Shown here in pieces: positions 19,514-28,657 of a stretch of 64,000 nt of DNA. Location: positions 310,001-374,000 of the forward strand of contig NC_017094.1 of NCBI RefSeq assembly GCF_000284315.1, given 5' to 3'. Within the stretch, counting starts at the first letter, position 1, and the number at the start of each line of letters is the position of its first letter. Source of the stretch: Leptospirillum ferrooxidans C2-3 (GTDB taxonomy: Bacteria; Nitrospirota; Leptospirillia; Leptospirillales; Leptospirillaceae). A model generated the notes under the pieces. That model did no database searches. It had not been told where the DNA came from and saw only the letters and a list, made by a program, of their open reading frames with translations. Both the position numbers and the translations under genes were made by a program.

Positions 19514-20978
19514 GGCACACCTCCTCTCCGAGTCCCCCATAGCAGTCGAGAGAACGCGTAAGAGAGGCTCCCATCGGCAGAGCCATGCCTTCCGGCACCG
19601 GAAGAAGACACTCCGGCCGGAGGAGCGGACGGAGAAAGTTTTTATGGAACCCCTGACATGCCTGGGCCTCCCGAAGGACCCGCCGTCCCTCTTCGGGGTC
19701 GTACCGCTCCAGAAGTTCCACGATCTCGGAGACATGCCACGTGAAGTTCGGTCCGGTCGCTTCCTGAAGCCCCTCCAGAAAGGGCTCGACCTCTTCCCCG
19801 AACCGTTCCCGGAACCGGCCCACCCATCGGGCCCGGAGCCCTTCCCGGCGCTTCTTCCGTCGGGGTTCGGCCTCCTGATGCTCCGGGTGCGGTGGAAGGG
19901 GGTCCGGGGAACCGGTTCGAAGAGGATGGGTGAGGAGCGGGGTCTCCCCCTCTCCCCATACCGTCAGCCGGATTCCTGACTCCACGGTCACCCAGACACT
20001 CCGTCCACAGAAACGCATGGGAACGGGATAGGCGTGTCCATCCCACCGAATATATCCGTCGGAACTGACTTTCCGGATTTCGCCTTCGTAGAGGCGCCGG
20101 GGATCGACCGGGACCAAGGGCCGAAGAAGGGACTTCTCATGTTCAAAGCGGTCCACCGGCTTTTCGTGAAGGGTCTGGTGACGGCGCTGGTTGAAGGTCC
20201 GGGTGAAGGTCTGGAGCAGATTCTCCAGGCTGCCCCAGTCCGACACCTTCTTGCCCCGGAGCCCCCGTTCCTTGAGCGAGAAGAAGGTCCGCTCGACTTT
20301 TCCCTTCGTACGGGCGCGATAGGGCTGGCAGGCTTCCGGATCGATCCCGTACAGGCCGCAAAACATCAGGAAGGACTCGTTGAAGCGGACGCCTTTCTCC
20401 TTCCGGTTCTCCACCACCATCTGGCTCCCGTTGTCCATCAGAAGCGTTCGGCAGGTTCCTCCGAAAAAGGCAAAGGCCCGTTCCAGCGCTTTCATCACAT
20501 CCTCCTGGCGGATCGTGGCGGAACAGGAAAAATGGGTCAGCCGGCTGTAGCCCAGAACCACGGCATGGATATAAACCGTCTGGACTGTTCCCCCCCAATC
20601 AATCTCCCACTCGGTCCAGTCGTACTGCATCTGCTCTCCCGGCCCCGTTTCCATCCGAACGGTGCTTCGGGCTTTCTCCCGCTCTTCAGATCGAATCCGG
20701 GACAAATGGTTGTACAAGGTCTTCAGGGATCCCCGATATCCTTCCGCCACCAGCTCCTCATAGATCCGGGTCCCGATGTACCGCTTCCGAACCATCTCGA
20801 CGATCCGACCTTCATACGGCGCAATCTTCCGGGCGTACTCTCGTTTGTGAAAAACCGGAGGCTCCGCAGATCGGAGATACTTTTTCACGGTATTCCTTGA
20901 AAGCTTCAATGTCCGGGCAATCGCTTTAATCCCTTGCTTGTTTTCCCGCATCATCCGAATCTTCTGCCACAGATACAT
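19506..20978 (-). CDS. istA: IS21 IstA-like DDE transposase
   Basis: 490 residues from ATG 20978, with ggaggg upstream; a TTG at 21065 inside the terminal repeat would give 519. An N-terminal helix-turn-helix (KQGIKAIARTLKLSRNTVKKYL) binds the ends. The integrase core shows DWTEWEID, LLMDNGSQMVV and the region before KGKVERTFFSLKERG with the last acidic residue. The C-terminal part holds an SH3-like DNA-binding segment (GYIRWDGHAYPVP). It cuts and joins the element with IstB. Confidence 0.95.
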   Translation of the reverse strand: MYLWQKIRMMRENKQGIKAIARTLKLSRNTVKKYLRSAEPPVFHKREYARKIAPYEGRIVEMVRKRYIGTRIYEELVAEGYRGSLKTLYNHLSRIRSEEREKARSTVRMETGPGEQMQYDWTEWEIDWGGTVQTVYIHAVVLGYSRLTHFSCSATIRQEDVMKALERAFAFFGGTCRTLLMDNGSQMVVENRKEKGVRFNESFLMFCGLYGIDPEACQPYRARTKGKVERTFFSLKERGLRGKKVSDWGSLENLLQTFTRTFNQRRHQTLHEKPVDRFEHEKSLLRPLVPVDPRRLYEGEIRKVSSDGYIRWDGHAYPVPMRFCGRSVWVTVESGIRLTVWGEGETPLLTHPLRTGSPDPLPPHPEHQEAEPRRKKRREGLRARWVGRFRERFGEEVEPFLEGLQEATGPNFTWHVSEIVELLERYDPEEGRRVLREAQACQGFHKNFLRPLLRPECLLPVPEGMALPMGASLTRSLDCYGGLGEEVCHD

Positions 20979-21075
20979 GCTGACCACCCCTTCCCTCCTC
21001 TCAAGATATTCCTGAGAGGACTTTAACAATTTTCTTTTCGAAGGGGGGTCAGTTTTATCTTTCAATAAAGGGTCA

Positions 21076-21688
21076 AATCTATTTTACGATTTACAGGAAC
21101 AAAGCCGTTTTTTGTGACTTGTACAAGATAGGTTCCTCCGGGAATCTGGGCGAGCGCATAATTTCCATTTTCATCGGAGCTTAGGGTATAGATCTCATGG
21201 GTGGAGAGGTTTTTGGCCTTGATCGTTGCAGAGACCGGTGTTTCGGAGTCACCCTTCTTCTGGGTGATCGTTCCCAGAAGGGTGGATGAACCTCGAGAAA
21301 GCATCTGGATTGCAAAATCGATCTCTCCGGTCATTCCCGCTTTCAAGAATCCTTCTTTTCTCGATTGGGAAAAGTTTCCTCCTCCGACCAGGATTTCATA
21401 ATCTCCGGGTGGAAGATCCGTGAAAAGGTATCCACCCTGGCTGTTTGTCTTTTCCAAAATGGAAGTGTCATTTTTCTTGTTGTGCAGGATGATGGAAACT
21501 CCTCCCAATAGCTTCTGGTCTTTTTGAGAGCGGACGATCCCGTATAGGGTGGATGACTTTGATAGAGCAGGTGTGTTCTGGGCTTTGGGGGAAGCAGGAT
21601 TGTCGGCTGCATTGGCCGTTCCGGATGCCCCAAGCGCAAACAAGGCCAAGGAAACGGAGGCACATTTCCTTGTAAAGGTTCGTTTCAT
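21076..21688 (-). pseudogene. TonB-dependent receptor, N-terminal part (split by IS21-family element)
   Basis: About 204 residues from ATG 21688, with ggag 8 bases upstream. A signal peptide (MKRTFTRKCASVSLALFALG) is followed by two CarboxypepD_reg-like repeats matching those of the intact receptor (GGYLFTDLPPGDYEI and NGNYALAQIPGGTYLVQ). The sequence runs into the insertion element after VPVNRKID. If translated it would give a short secreted fragment without plug or barrel. It is the missing front of the C-terminal part at 16389-18657, or of a closely related receptor. Confidence 0.85.
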
Positions 21689-22046
21689 GATGGACTCCAA
21701 TGGTTTTTGACATCAAGTTGTTTTTAGAAAGATAGATAGGTGTTCTGGAATGAAAGCGGATGCATGGTAGGAAAAGTCTGTTACGGGAAGATTTGAAATG
21801 CATCAAGATGGGAATATGTTCAGATTGTTTTTGAGCTTTGATTTCCGCTATGGAAGGGATGTTTTGAAAGTCAAAGAGATATTGGCTTGCCAAGGAAGAC
21901 CAGATGGGGCCCATTTTTAGAATGGATCTGAAATCAAAAGGAACTTCTGTTCCATTGAGATATGTTCCCTCATGCAGCAGGAAGAAGGCCCATGCGGAAG
22001 GTCATGATGTCTTGACAGCCTATCGATGCACAGATAGACTTCCTTC
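21689..22046. promoter_or_regulatory. Intergenic region with TetR-type half-site and operator
   Basis: 358 bases without a gene between the split receptor and a divergent TetR gene. At 22020-22037 an interrupted palindrome CTATC-n8-GATAG lies just before the TetR start. At 21732-21739 ATAGATAG matches one arm of the perfect palindrome found downstream of tetR at 22680. The regulator may therefore control itself and perhaps the receptor promoter. Confidence 0.45.
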
Positions 22047-22625
22047 ATGGTCCCGAATGAGATGAAAGAGCGGATTATTGATGTTGCCCAAGAGCTTGTT
22101 CAATCCCGTGGGTTCAATGCGTTCAGTTACCGGGATCTGGCGGAACAAATCCTGATCAGGACGGCCAGCATCCATTATTATTTTCCCAAAAAAGATGATT
22201 TGGGTCGTGCCCTCATTCAGAGGTACCGCTCCGATTTCGAGGGGGCCATCCGGAACATCGACGATACGGAGCGATCACCAAAAGATCGCTTGTCGGCCTA
22301 TCTGAAGATGTTTCTGGATCTTTCAAAAGGGGGCGCGCGTCTTTGTCTTTTTGCCGTTTTCTCTGCGGAGCTTCCGACCCTGTCGGAGACGGTTCAGGAA
22401 GAGATCAAGATTTTTTACGAGAAGAATGTCGGCTGGATCAATGAAGTGATTGATGAGGGACGATTAAGTGGTTCTTTCTCTTTTCCAGGAGAGAGCCGGG
22501 ATGTCGCCTCTGCAATCTTTTCTTTTCTTGAAGGGGAAATGCTCGTTCGAAGGGTTTTCCAGGCGAAAGAGCCCTTTCCGGAAATTCCATCCGCAATCCG
22601 TATCCTGTTGTCCTGGAAGGACTGA
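22047..22625 (+). CDS. TetR/AcrR-family transcriptional repressor
   Basis: 192 residues. The N-terminal DNA-binding domain (about 8-55) has the family helix-turn-helix pattern, SYRDLAEQILIRTASIHYYFPKKDDLGRAL. A C-terminal ligand domain of about 130 residues contains a QAKEPFPEIP segment typical of TetR_C. ATG 22047 or ATG 22062 could start it; no strong ribosome site is present. The palindrome downstream at 22680-22697 lies ahead of the DsrE-like and YeiH genes on the same strand, so these are its likely targets. The ligand is unknown. Confidence 0.92.
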   Translation: MVPNEMKERIIDVAQELVQSRGFNAFSYRDLAEQILIRTASIHYYFPKKDDLGRALIQRYRSDFEGAIRNIDDTERSPKDRLSAYLKMFLDLSKGGARLCLFAVFSAELPTLSETVQEEIKIFYEKNVGWINEVIDEGRLSGSFSFPGESRDVASAIFSFLEGEMLVRRVFQAKEPFPEIPSAIRILLSWKD

Positions 22626-22679
22626 GAAAAATCTTCAGGAATGTTGATTTCGATAGAGCCTGTTTCCGAATGAATGAGC

Positions 22680-22697
22680 CTATCTATCAATAGATAG
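22680..22697. promoter_or_regulatory. Perfect 8-bp-arm palindrome, candidate TetR operator
   Basis: CTATCTAT-CA-ATAGATAG, 84 bases before the DsrE-like gene and 55 after tetR. Shared CTATC/GATAG half-sites occur at 22020-22037 ahead of tetR. An 8-bp-arm palindrome is a normal TetR-family operator form. Confidence 0.65.
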
Positions 22698-22780
22698 TTT
22701 TATGCGGCAGACAGGCTCATCAAGGCTGTCCCGATGGTCGGGCAGTCCTAATCACCCCACTCTGAAAAGGAGGAATAATC

Positions 22781-23143
22781 ATGTCCCAGAAACATGTTTT
22801 TGTGGTTTACTCAGGAGAGTCCGAAGCAAGTCGTGTCTATCATGCCCTGGTCTATGCCCGGCAGGCGCATCGCCGAGGAGATGAGTCCAGGCTGTTTTTT
22901 GCCGGAGCGGGATCCTATTGGCCTGAAGTTCTTGATGGGGACCATCCTGTTATGGGGGATCTTTTTAAAGAACTCAAGGACTCGGGAGTCATTGAAGGGG
23001 TGACAAAAAACTGTGCTGTGGCTTATGGACGGGATGCGGCTACAGAAAAGATCCTTCCACTGGTGTCCGGTCCGGAAGAAAGCAAAGGTCAGATCGATCT
23101 CCTTGATTATGCCGATCGTTCCTATAAAATCTGGATCTATTGA
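22781..23143 (+). CDS. DsrE/DsrF-like small protein
   Basis: 120 residues with the DsrE-fold pattern: VFVVYSGESEASRVYHALVYARQAH, then RLFFAGAGSYWPEVL and KNCAVAYGRDAATEKILPL. The cysteine in KNCAVAYG is at the position where related proteins carry a sulfur-relay or structural Cys. ATG 22781 has aaaggagg upstream. It precedes a YeiH-like transporter and lies behind a TetR operator, suggesting a sulfur-compound response. The function is not established for this subgroup. Confidence 0.7.
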   Translation: MSQKHVFVVYSGESEASRVYHALVYARQAHRRGDESRLFFAGAGSYWPEVLDGDHPVMGDLFKELKDSGVIEGVTKNCAVAYGRDAATEKILPLVSGPEESKGQIDLLDYADRSYKIWIY

Positions 23144-23358
23144 GCGTCATCGAATTGGCCAAGTCTCCCCCAGAGCTTCAAGACACTGAATGGGAAGCCT
23201 TGGCGTCTGTTCAGCGGGGACCACTCTTTTTTCTTGAGGAGAGGTCCCTGTCATTGGGAGATGAGAAAATGGGATTCTCTTGCGGCTTTCTGAAAAGCAG
23301 CATCATTCGGGGGGGATCCAAAAAAAGGAGATTGTTATCGTGAAGGGAAATATTCTCA

Positions 23359-24375
23359 ATGATTGAAAAGGCCAGACATATATTGCCGGGACTTTTATTG
23401 ACAGCTTCCATTGCCCTTGTGGCCAAGCTGATTTCTTCGCTGGATTTTTTAAAAGCCCACCTTCCCCTGGGTCCGGTTATGGTGGCTATCATTCTGGGAA
23501 TTGCGGTCCGGAACCTTGTGCCTGTTCACGGAATTTTTGAAGGAGGGATCCGTTTCTCTTTCAGGCAGGTTCTTCGTCTGGGTGTCGCAGGTCTTGGTTT
23601 TTCCCTCACTTTTGGGGAGATTGCCTCTGTTGGGGTAAAGGGATTTTTACTCGATACACTGGTTATCCTGGGGACCTACCTGTTTGCACGTCTTCTAGTT
23701 CGTCCGCTTGGTCTCAGTCAGGAGATTTCATGGCTTTTGGCAACCGGCACGGCGATCTGCGGTGCTTCGGCGGTCGCCGCGGCGAACTCCGTGGTCAAGG
23801 CCAAAGATGAGGAAGTGGCTTTTGCCGTGACGACTGTGACGTTTTTTGGAACCTTGTCGATGTTCCTGTTCCCGGCCATCGAGCACTGGATGGGGTTTCC
23901 TCTGGATGTCTATGGAGCATGGGCTGGTTCATCCATTCATGAAGTGGCCCAGGTCATCGGTGCAACCGTCAATGTGTCTCCCTCTTCACTGGCCCTTGGG
24001 ACCATTCTCAAGCTGACCCGGGTTGTCTTCCTCTTGCCGGTGATCATTCTTCTCGAATTCTGGATCCTGAAAGGAAGACGGGAGAAAGGGGGCTCGAGCA
24101 GGAGGGAACATTTCCCCTGGTTTGTGGTTGCGTTTGCCGTGGTTGTCGGGATCAATTCCCTGCACATTCTCAAGCCTTCCCTGACCGATGCATTCAATAA
24201 CCTTGACAGCATCCTTCTGGCAATCGCAATGGCGGGTCTTGGTCTTGAAACGAGGCTCTCAAAGGTTTTTCATGTTGGCGTCGCTCCGGTCAAGGCGGGA
24301 GTGGCATTATGGATCTTTGTCAGTGTTCTGGGATTCGTCCTGTCCTGGGCCTTTTATGGTCCACATGCGATCTGA
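23359..24375 (+). CDS. YeiH-family putative sulfate/anion exporter
   Basis: 338 residues and about ten hydrophobic TM helices. Hallmarks of the UPF0324/YeiH family are present: LGPVMVAIILGIAVRN, GTAICGASAVAAANSVVKAK and GAWAGSSIHEVAQVIGAT, with NLDSILLAIAMAGLGLETR near the C terminus. It is an inner-membrane protein; family members are linked to sulfite or sulfate stress, but transport is mostly inferred. It is preceded by the DsrE-like gene with a 215-base gap that has only a weak 67-codon frame. It converges on the adaptor gene at 24403. Confidence 0.85.
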   Translation: MIEKARHILPGLLLTASIALVAKLISSLDFLKAHLPLGPVMVAIILGIAVRNLVPVHGIFEGGIRFSFRQVLRLGVAGLGFSLTFGEIASVGVKGFLLDTLVILGTYLFARLLVRPLGLSQEISWLLATGTAICGASAVAAANSVVKAKDEEVAFAVTTVTFFGTLSMFLFPAIEHWMGFPLDVYGAWAGSSIHEVAQVIGATVNVSPSSLALGTILKLTRVVFLLPVIILLEFWILKGRREKGGSSRREHFPWFVVAFAVVVGINSLHILKPSLTDAFNNLDSILLAIAMAGLGLETRLSKVFHVGVAPVKAGVALWIFVSVLGFVLSWAFYGPHAI

Positions 24376-24402
24376 CGGGCCGGAAACATGTTCTGCTCCA
24401 TT

Positions 24403-25491
24403 TTACCGTTTAGTCCCAATCATGGCCCTGAGTCTCAACAGTCCTGCTGTCACAATCTGATCGTTCGGGAGGAAAGGGCCTTCCAGTAGGATCTCTTTCC
24501 CGTTCTGCGCCATTTTGGAAACATTCAGACGAAGAAAGCCTGTTCCCCTTTTGACAAGGACCTGAAGTCCTCCCGCCTGATTCTGAAAGAGGGCCTCCTT
24601 GGGAACGATATATCCCTCCTGTGGCAGGTCGGGGACGATCTGCACAGAGACCCATAGGTCCGGACGGAAGCGGTGCTTTGGATTGGAAAGAGAGATTCTG
24701 ATGGGAATGGTCCGCGTTTGAGGATCAGCCATGGGGAAAACTCTCGTGATCACCGCAGGAATTGTTTCAAATGGAGGGTGCAGTGTCCGGATGGATACCG
24801 GAAGACCAACCCTTATTCCTCTTTCCTGTCCCGGGTAAAGGTAGGCATCGACCCACAGGTGTGACAGGTCCGATATTTCGAAAAGCCAATCTCCCTGATG
24901 AACCTGATTCCCTTCAATCTCTCCGGTCTTGATGATGGTTCCGGCAATGCTTGACCGCACTTCATAGCGATCAGACGGCTTGTGTGTCTTGATCAGACGA
25001 TCAATTTCCTTTTGTGAGGCTCCAAGAGTCTTGAGTTTTGAAAGCGCCAGGGAGAGAAGGTCCCGACTGCCCGAAGCATTGATCCTGTGACTTTCCAGGA
25101 CGCTGACCGCTTCCGCTTCGGCGGTCTGGAACTGGCGGCTCCGAAGGACAGCCAAAAGTTCTCCCCTTGAAACGGTATCTCCGGGAAAGGCCTTGATGGA
25201 GATGGTTGAAAGGGCACTGACTCTCGACATGACCCTGCGGTAATGAACGGGATCAAATGTAATCCTTCCCGGGATAATGACTTCCTGGGAGAGGCGTCCC
25301 TTTTGGATCGGAATGGTTTTGACAAAATCCATCGTGTTCAGCTGTTGCTCCTGAGAACCGGCGTCCTTAGGGTGCTCTTTGGGATGTTTGGTACAGCCGG
25401 GAAGAACGAACAGGATTGTGGCACACAAAAGGAGCCCGGAAAACAATCCTGACGGGTTTCGAGGTGTTTTGTGCGTCTCAGATCTGGACAT
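24403..25491 (-). CDS. RND efflux adaptor lipoprotein (HlyD/CusB-like)
   Basis: 362 residues from ATG 25491; an upstream start would hide the lipoprotein signal LFVLPGC. After Cys come a barrel-sandwich half (SIKAFPGDTVSRGELLAVLRS), a short alpha hairpin, the matching lipoyl half (YEVRSSIAGTIIKTGEIEGNQVHQGDWLFEIS), a beta barrel and a membrane-proximal domain (YIVPKEALFQNQAGGLQVLVKRG). It joins the RND permease to an outer-membrane channel. The start overlaps the permease stop by 14 bases. No outer-membrane factor is near, so it presumably uses one encoded elsewhere. Confidence 0.92.
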   Translation of the reverse strand: MSRSETHKTPRNPSGLFSGLLLCATILFVLPGCTKHPKEHPKDAGSQEQQLNTMDFVKTIPIQKGRLSQEVIIPGRITFDPVHYRRVMSRVSALSTISIKAFPGDTVSRGELLAVLRSRQFQTAEAEAVSVLESHRINASGSRDLLSLALSKLKTLGASQKEIDRLIKTHKPSDRYEVRSSIAGTIIKTGEIEGNQVHQGDWLFEISDLSHLWVDAYLYPGQERGIRVGLPVSIRTLHPPFETIPAVITRVFPMADPQTRTIPIRISLSNPKHRFRPDLWVSVQIVPDLPQEGYIVPKEALFQNQAGGLQVLVKRGTGFLRLNVSKMAQNGKEILLEGPFLPNDQIVTAGLLRLRAMIGTKR

Positions 25492-28447
25492 CAGGCAATC
25501 CTTCTTGGGGAGATACGGTTCTGGTAAAAAGGGAAAGAGCCGAAGGGATGAGGAAAACGGAAGAAAAAAAGGAGCCGACAAGTCCGCCAAGGACTGCCAC
25601 AGCCAGGGGCCGCTCCATATCGAGACCTGCGCCTCCGCCGAGAGCCAGTGGCAGAAGAGCCGCTGCGTTGGCGAGATGCGTCATGACGATGGGAAGAAAA
25701 CGGTCAGAAAGCGCTTCCTTCAGCTTTTCTGAGGCGTTGCCTTCTGCAGATTCAAAGCGATTCGCCACCAAAAATCCGTTTTCTGCGGACAATCCCACCA
25801 CGAGAATCAATCCGACAAAAGAAGAAATGTTGAGGGTCCTGCCGGAGAAGGTCAGGGCGGCGATCCCAGAGAGGACCGAAAAGGCCATTCCCGCGGTCAA
25901 GACAAGCGGTGGCGTCCATTTTCTGAATGTCCCGTAAAGAATGGTCACGATCAGAAGAACCGAGCCCAGAAGGGCTTCTCCCAAAGTCCGGAAGCTTTTC
26001 TGTTCCTGCTTGTATGCCCCGGAATAGGTGACCCAAGAGGATTTTGGCAGGGTGAGGGAAGAGACTTTTGCCTTGATCTCCTTGATCACACCTCCGAGAT
26101 TTCCATGATCCAGACGACCTTCGATCCGGAGGATGGGGGAGAGATTTTTATCCTCTTCCTCGGTGGCAGGGGGTGTATTGGTGAAGGTCACCACCTGAGA
26201 GAGAGGAATCAGGGAACCATCAGACTCCGAAATCGGAAGATGGGAGAGGGGGATCAAGCCATTTCTGTATTCGGAAGGGTAGAGGACCCTGACCGGCAGG
26301 GGGCCTCCGGGAGAAAGGACCGTTGTTGCGGTGATTCCCATAAGGTCTTCCCTGGTTTGTGCGATGATCGCCTCCGGCGTGAGTCCCGCCAGGGAGGCGA
26401 GGGGAGCGATCACGTGGCCATCGAGTGTATCCCCCATGGGTCGAACCGACAGATGGAGATCAACAAGCCCGGGGATTCCGGAGAGTCTGTCCCGGATCAT
26501 TCTGGCCGTCCCCAGAAGATCTTTCCGGTTTTGACCATGAACCTCAACCACAACAGGCGCCGAAACACCGATCAGATCTCCCAGACTGTCTTCCATGACC
26601 TGAGAATAGTCCGTATCGAGTTCCGGCTCATTTTTTTGGACCCATGGCCTGAGTTCCCGGATTAACTCAAAAGTGGATTTGGGGTGGTTTTCCGAAAGCC
26701 TGATGACAAAATCTCCCTTGTTGGGTTCGGTAATGTAAAATCCCATTTCCGTTCCAAGCCTTCTTGTCGTATCGATAACGCCGGGAAGTGCCCGTATGTG
26801 ATCTTCCACCCTGAGGACAGCCCTGTCCATGTCGTTGATGGAACTTCCCACCGGGGCATGGAAATCCAGGGTAAAGGATCCTTCGTCCATTCTGGCCATG
26901 AAATTGGTTTTAAGATGGGTCAGTGGCAGCAGAAGAAGAGCGAAAGCAAGAGTTCCGGCTCCAAGGATAACCGCCGGAGAGAGTCCTGTCAGAATCCCTG
27001 TCGATATGGGCACTGGCGTTTCCTTCTCCTGATGAATGAATGCGGGCGTGACAAAGGTGTTGACCAGGAGTGAGACACCCAAAAGTGTCACGAAGGAAAT
27101 TGCCAGGGGGGCGAAAAAAGCACCCACAAGGCCATTCATTCCAAAAAGGGGAACGAGTGCGAGAATTGTGATCAGACCGGAAAGTACGAAGGGGACAAGA
27201 AGTCCGCTCATTCTGTGTGCGTGTCTTCCTCCTTCAATGATGACAATAAAGTCGTCGATCACAAGTCCAACTCCGGCAGCGATGCCTCCCAGAACCATGA
27301 GATTCAAGGTTTCCCCGAGAAGTCCCAGAATGCCTGCAGAGATAAACAGGATTGCAGGGAGAAGTGATCCCATCAAAAGAATGGGATAGCCTCTCCGGAG
27401 GATCAGTATGACAAGGGCCATCGCTCCGGAAAGTCCAATGGCGAGAGCCCAGATGACATGCCGGATCGCATCGGAAACGAGAGCCCCCTGGTCATAGACG
27501 ATGGCTGGCGTGCATCCCTTCGGAAGAAGCCGCCTGAACTCGTTCATATGATCGAGAAGGGCTCTCTGAATGGTCAGCGCATTGCCTCCATGAGCGCGAT
27601 AGACGAGAAGAAGAACGGCCGGAGAACCATTGGCACTGATCCTGATGGTTTCATCCGAGGGCCTTACTCCCCGCCGGACGGTTGCCAGAAGGTCGATGGG
27701 AAGGGGAACGCCTGATGGAGAGGGTAAAAAAATCTTGTTGATCTCGGCTGTTCGGGTCATTGTGTTATCGATCTGAACGGTTTTCAGCCGGTGTTCCTCA
27801 GTTCTCGGTCCGATGACGCCAATCCTGTTTTGTGTGGAAAGGGCACTGATAACATCGGAGAAAGTCCGGTGTGCTCCTGACAGTTTGTAGGGGTCGACCT
27901 CAACATGGATCTCCGGATTCTTTCCTCCGGCAATTTCCGTCTTCCAGACTCCCGGGAGGTTCGAGATGTAGGGAATCAGCCGGGTTTTGGCAATTCTTGT
28001 GATCTGGGGCAAGTTGTCGGACGTGGATGAAAGCGCCACGGTGAGAACAGGGGTATCGGACGGATACATTCGAATGGCCTGGATGCTGGTTCCGGCAGGG
28101 AGATCCCCCCGGATCCGATCAATCGCCTGGGCGACCCTTGGTAACGCCAGTGACATTTGTTCATGCCAGGAAAAACGGAGGAAAAACTCGGCCGATCCCT
28201 GCATCGTCCGGGAGTTGAGCTCCCGAACCCCCTGAACACCCCTGAGGGTAATTCCCACGGGTCTTGTGATGCGGCTTTCCATTTCGGCAAATGGAATGTC
28301 GGGTGATCTCACGATCACGGAGACTCTGGGAAAATCAATGGAAGGGTACAGGGTCATGGGGAGATTCCATGCCTTGACGATCCCCAGAATGGAGAGCACG
28401 ACCGTCAGCAGGAGAGAGAATCCCCTGTATTTTTTGATGAGTGTCAT
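25478..28447 (-). CDS. RND-family efflux permease
   Basis: 989 residues from ATG 28447 (MTLIKKYRG...); the frame is open 28 codons further, without a better ribosome site. TM1 (FSLLLTVVLSILGIVKAW) is followed by the porter domain, a first TM bundle with GGIAAGVGLVIDDFIVIIEG (paired Asp typical of proton relays), a second porter domain and a second bundle (LILVVGLSAENGFLVANRFE). Length and layout fit a complete RND pump. It exports a substrate with the adaptor encoded directly downstream. Substrate specificity is not evident. Confidence 0.93.
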   Translation of the reverse strand: MTLIKKYRGFSLLLTVVLSILGIVKAWNLPMTLYPSIDFPRVSVIVRSPDIPFAEMESRITRPVGITLRGVQGVRELNSRTMQGSAEFFLRFSWHEQMSLALPRVAQAIDRIRGDLPAGTSIQAIRMYPSDTPVLTVALSSTSDNLPQITRIAKTRLIPYISNLPGVWKTEIAGGKNPEIHVEVDPYKLSGAHRTFSDVISALSTQNRIGVIGPRTEEHRLKTVQIDNTMTRTAEINKIFLPSPSGVPLPIDLLATVRRGVRPSDETIRISANGSPAVLLLVYRAHGGNALTIQRALLDHMNEFRRLLPKGCTPAIVYDQGALVSDAIRHVIWALAIGLSGAMALVILILRRGYPILLMGSLLPAILFISAGILGLLGETLNLMVLGGIAAGVGLVIDDFIVIIEGGRHAHRMSGLLVPFVLSGLITILALVPLFGMNGLVGAFFAPLAISFVTLLGVSLLVNTFVTPAFIHQEKETPVPISTGILTGLSPAVILGAGTLAFALLLLPLTHLKTNFMARMDEGSFTLDFHAPVGSSINDMDRAVLRVEDHIRALPGVIDTTRRLGTEMGFYITEPNKGDFVIRLSENHPKSTFELIRELRPWVQKNEPELDTDYSQVMEDSLGDLIGVSAPVVVEVHGQNRKDLLGTARMIRDRLSGIPGLVDLHLSVRPMGDTLDGHVIAPLASLAGLTPEAIIAQTREDLMGITATTVLSPGGPLPVRVLYPSEYRNGLIPLSHLPISESDGSLIPLSQVVTFTNTPPATEEEDKNLSPILRIEGRLDHGNLGGVIKEIKAKVSSLTLPKSSWVTYSGAYKQEQKSFRTLGEALLGSVLLIVTILYGTFRKWTPPLVLTAGMAFSVLSGIAALTFSGRTLNISSFVGLILVVGLSAENGFLVANRFESAEGNASEKLKEALSDRFLPIVMTHLANAAALLPLALGGGAGLDMERPLAVAVLGGLVGSFFSSVFLIPSALSLFTRTVSPQEGLPDVQI

Positions 28448-28657
28448 GGCAGGTTTTTGGTTGGAAGATTGGGACAATGGTACTCCTGGACAAGATTGAT
28501 CTGGGAAAATTCCCTGTTTTCCATTGGCCACTCATCTTGATGGGTGGCTTTTCTGAGACTATCAGATTCTTTCAGTCAATACCTCCCCTCGCAGCCAGAC
28601 CGGACAATTCTTGCCAAGCCAACAAGGTGATATTTTGCATCGCTTGGGAGAGATTGA

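Larger units (their letters stand above)
18658..21075 (-). mobile_element. IS21-family insertion sequence (istA-istB)
   Basis: A 2,418-bp element bounded by 36-bp imperfect inverted repeats at 18658-18693 and 21040-21075 (4 mismatches), starting TGACCC and ending GGGTCA. It carries two overlapping genes, istA and istB, in the usual order for the family. It lies inside a TonB-dependent receptor gene. No target-site duplication of 4-8 bp is found next to the ends (acttt on the left, aatct on the right), which points to recombination or deletion after insertion. Both genes look intact, so the element may be active. Confidence 0.93.

Noticed and set aside
18658-21075. Target-site duplication of the IS21-family element
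   Set aside because: Adjacent bases on both sides were compared up to 8 bases and do not match.
23140-23343. 67-codon frame between the DsrE-like and YeiH genes
   Set aside because: Its start overlaps the DsrE-like stop, it has no recognisable domain and ends in a Ser/Lys/Arg stretch typical of noncoding frames. Left out, though a leader role cannot be excluded.
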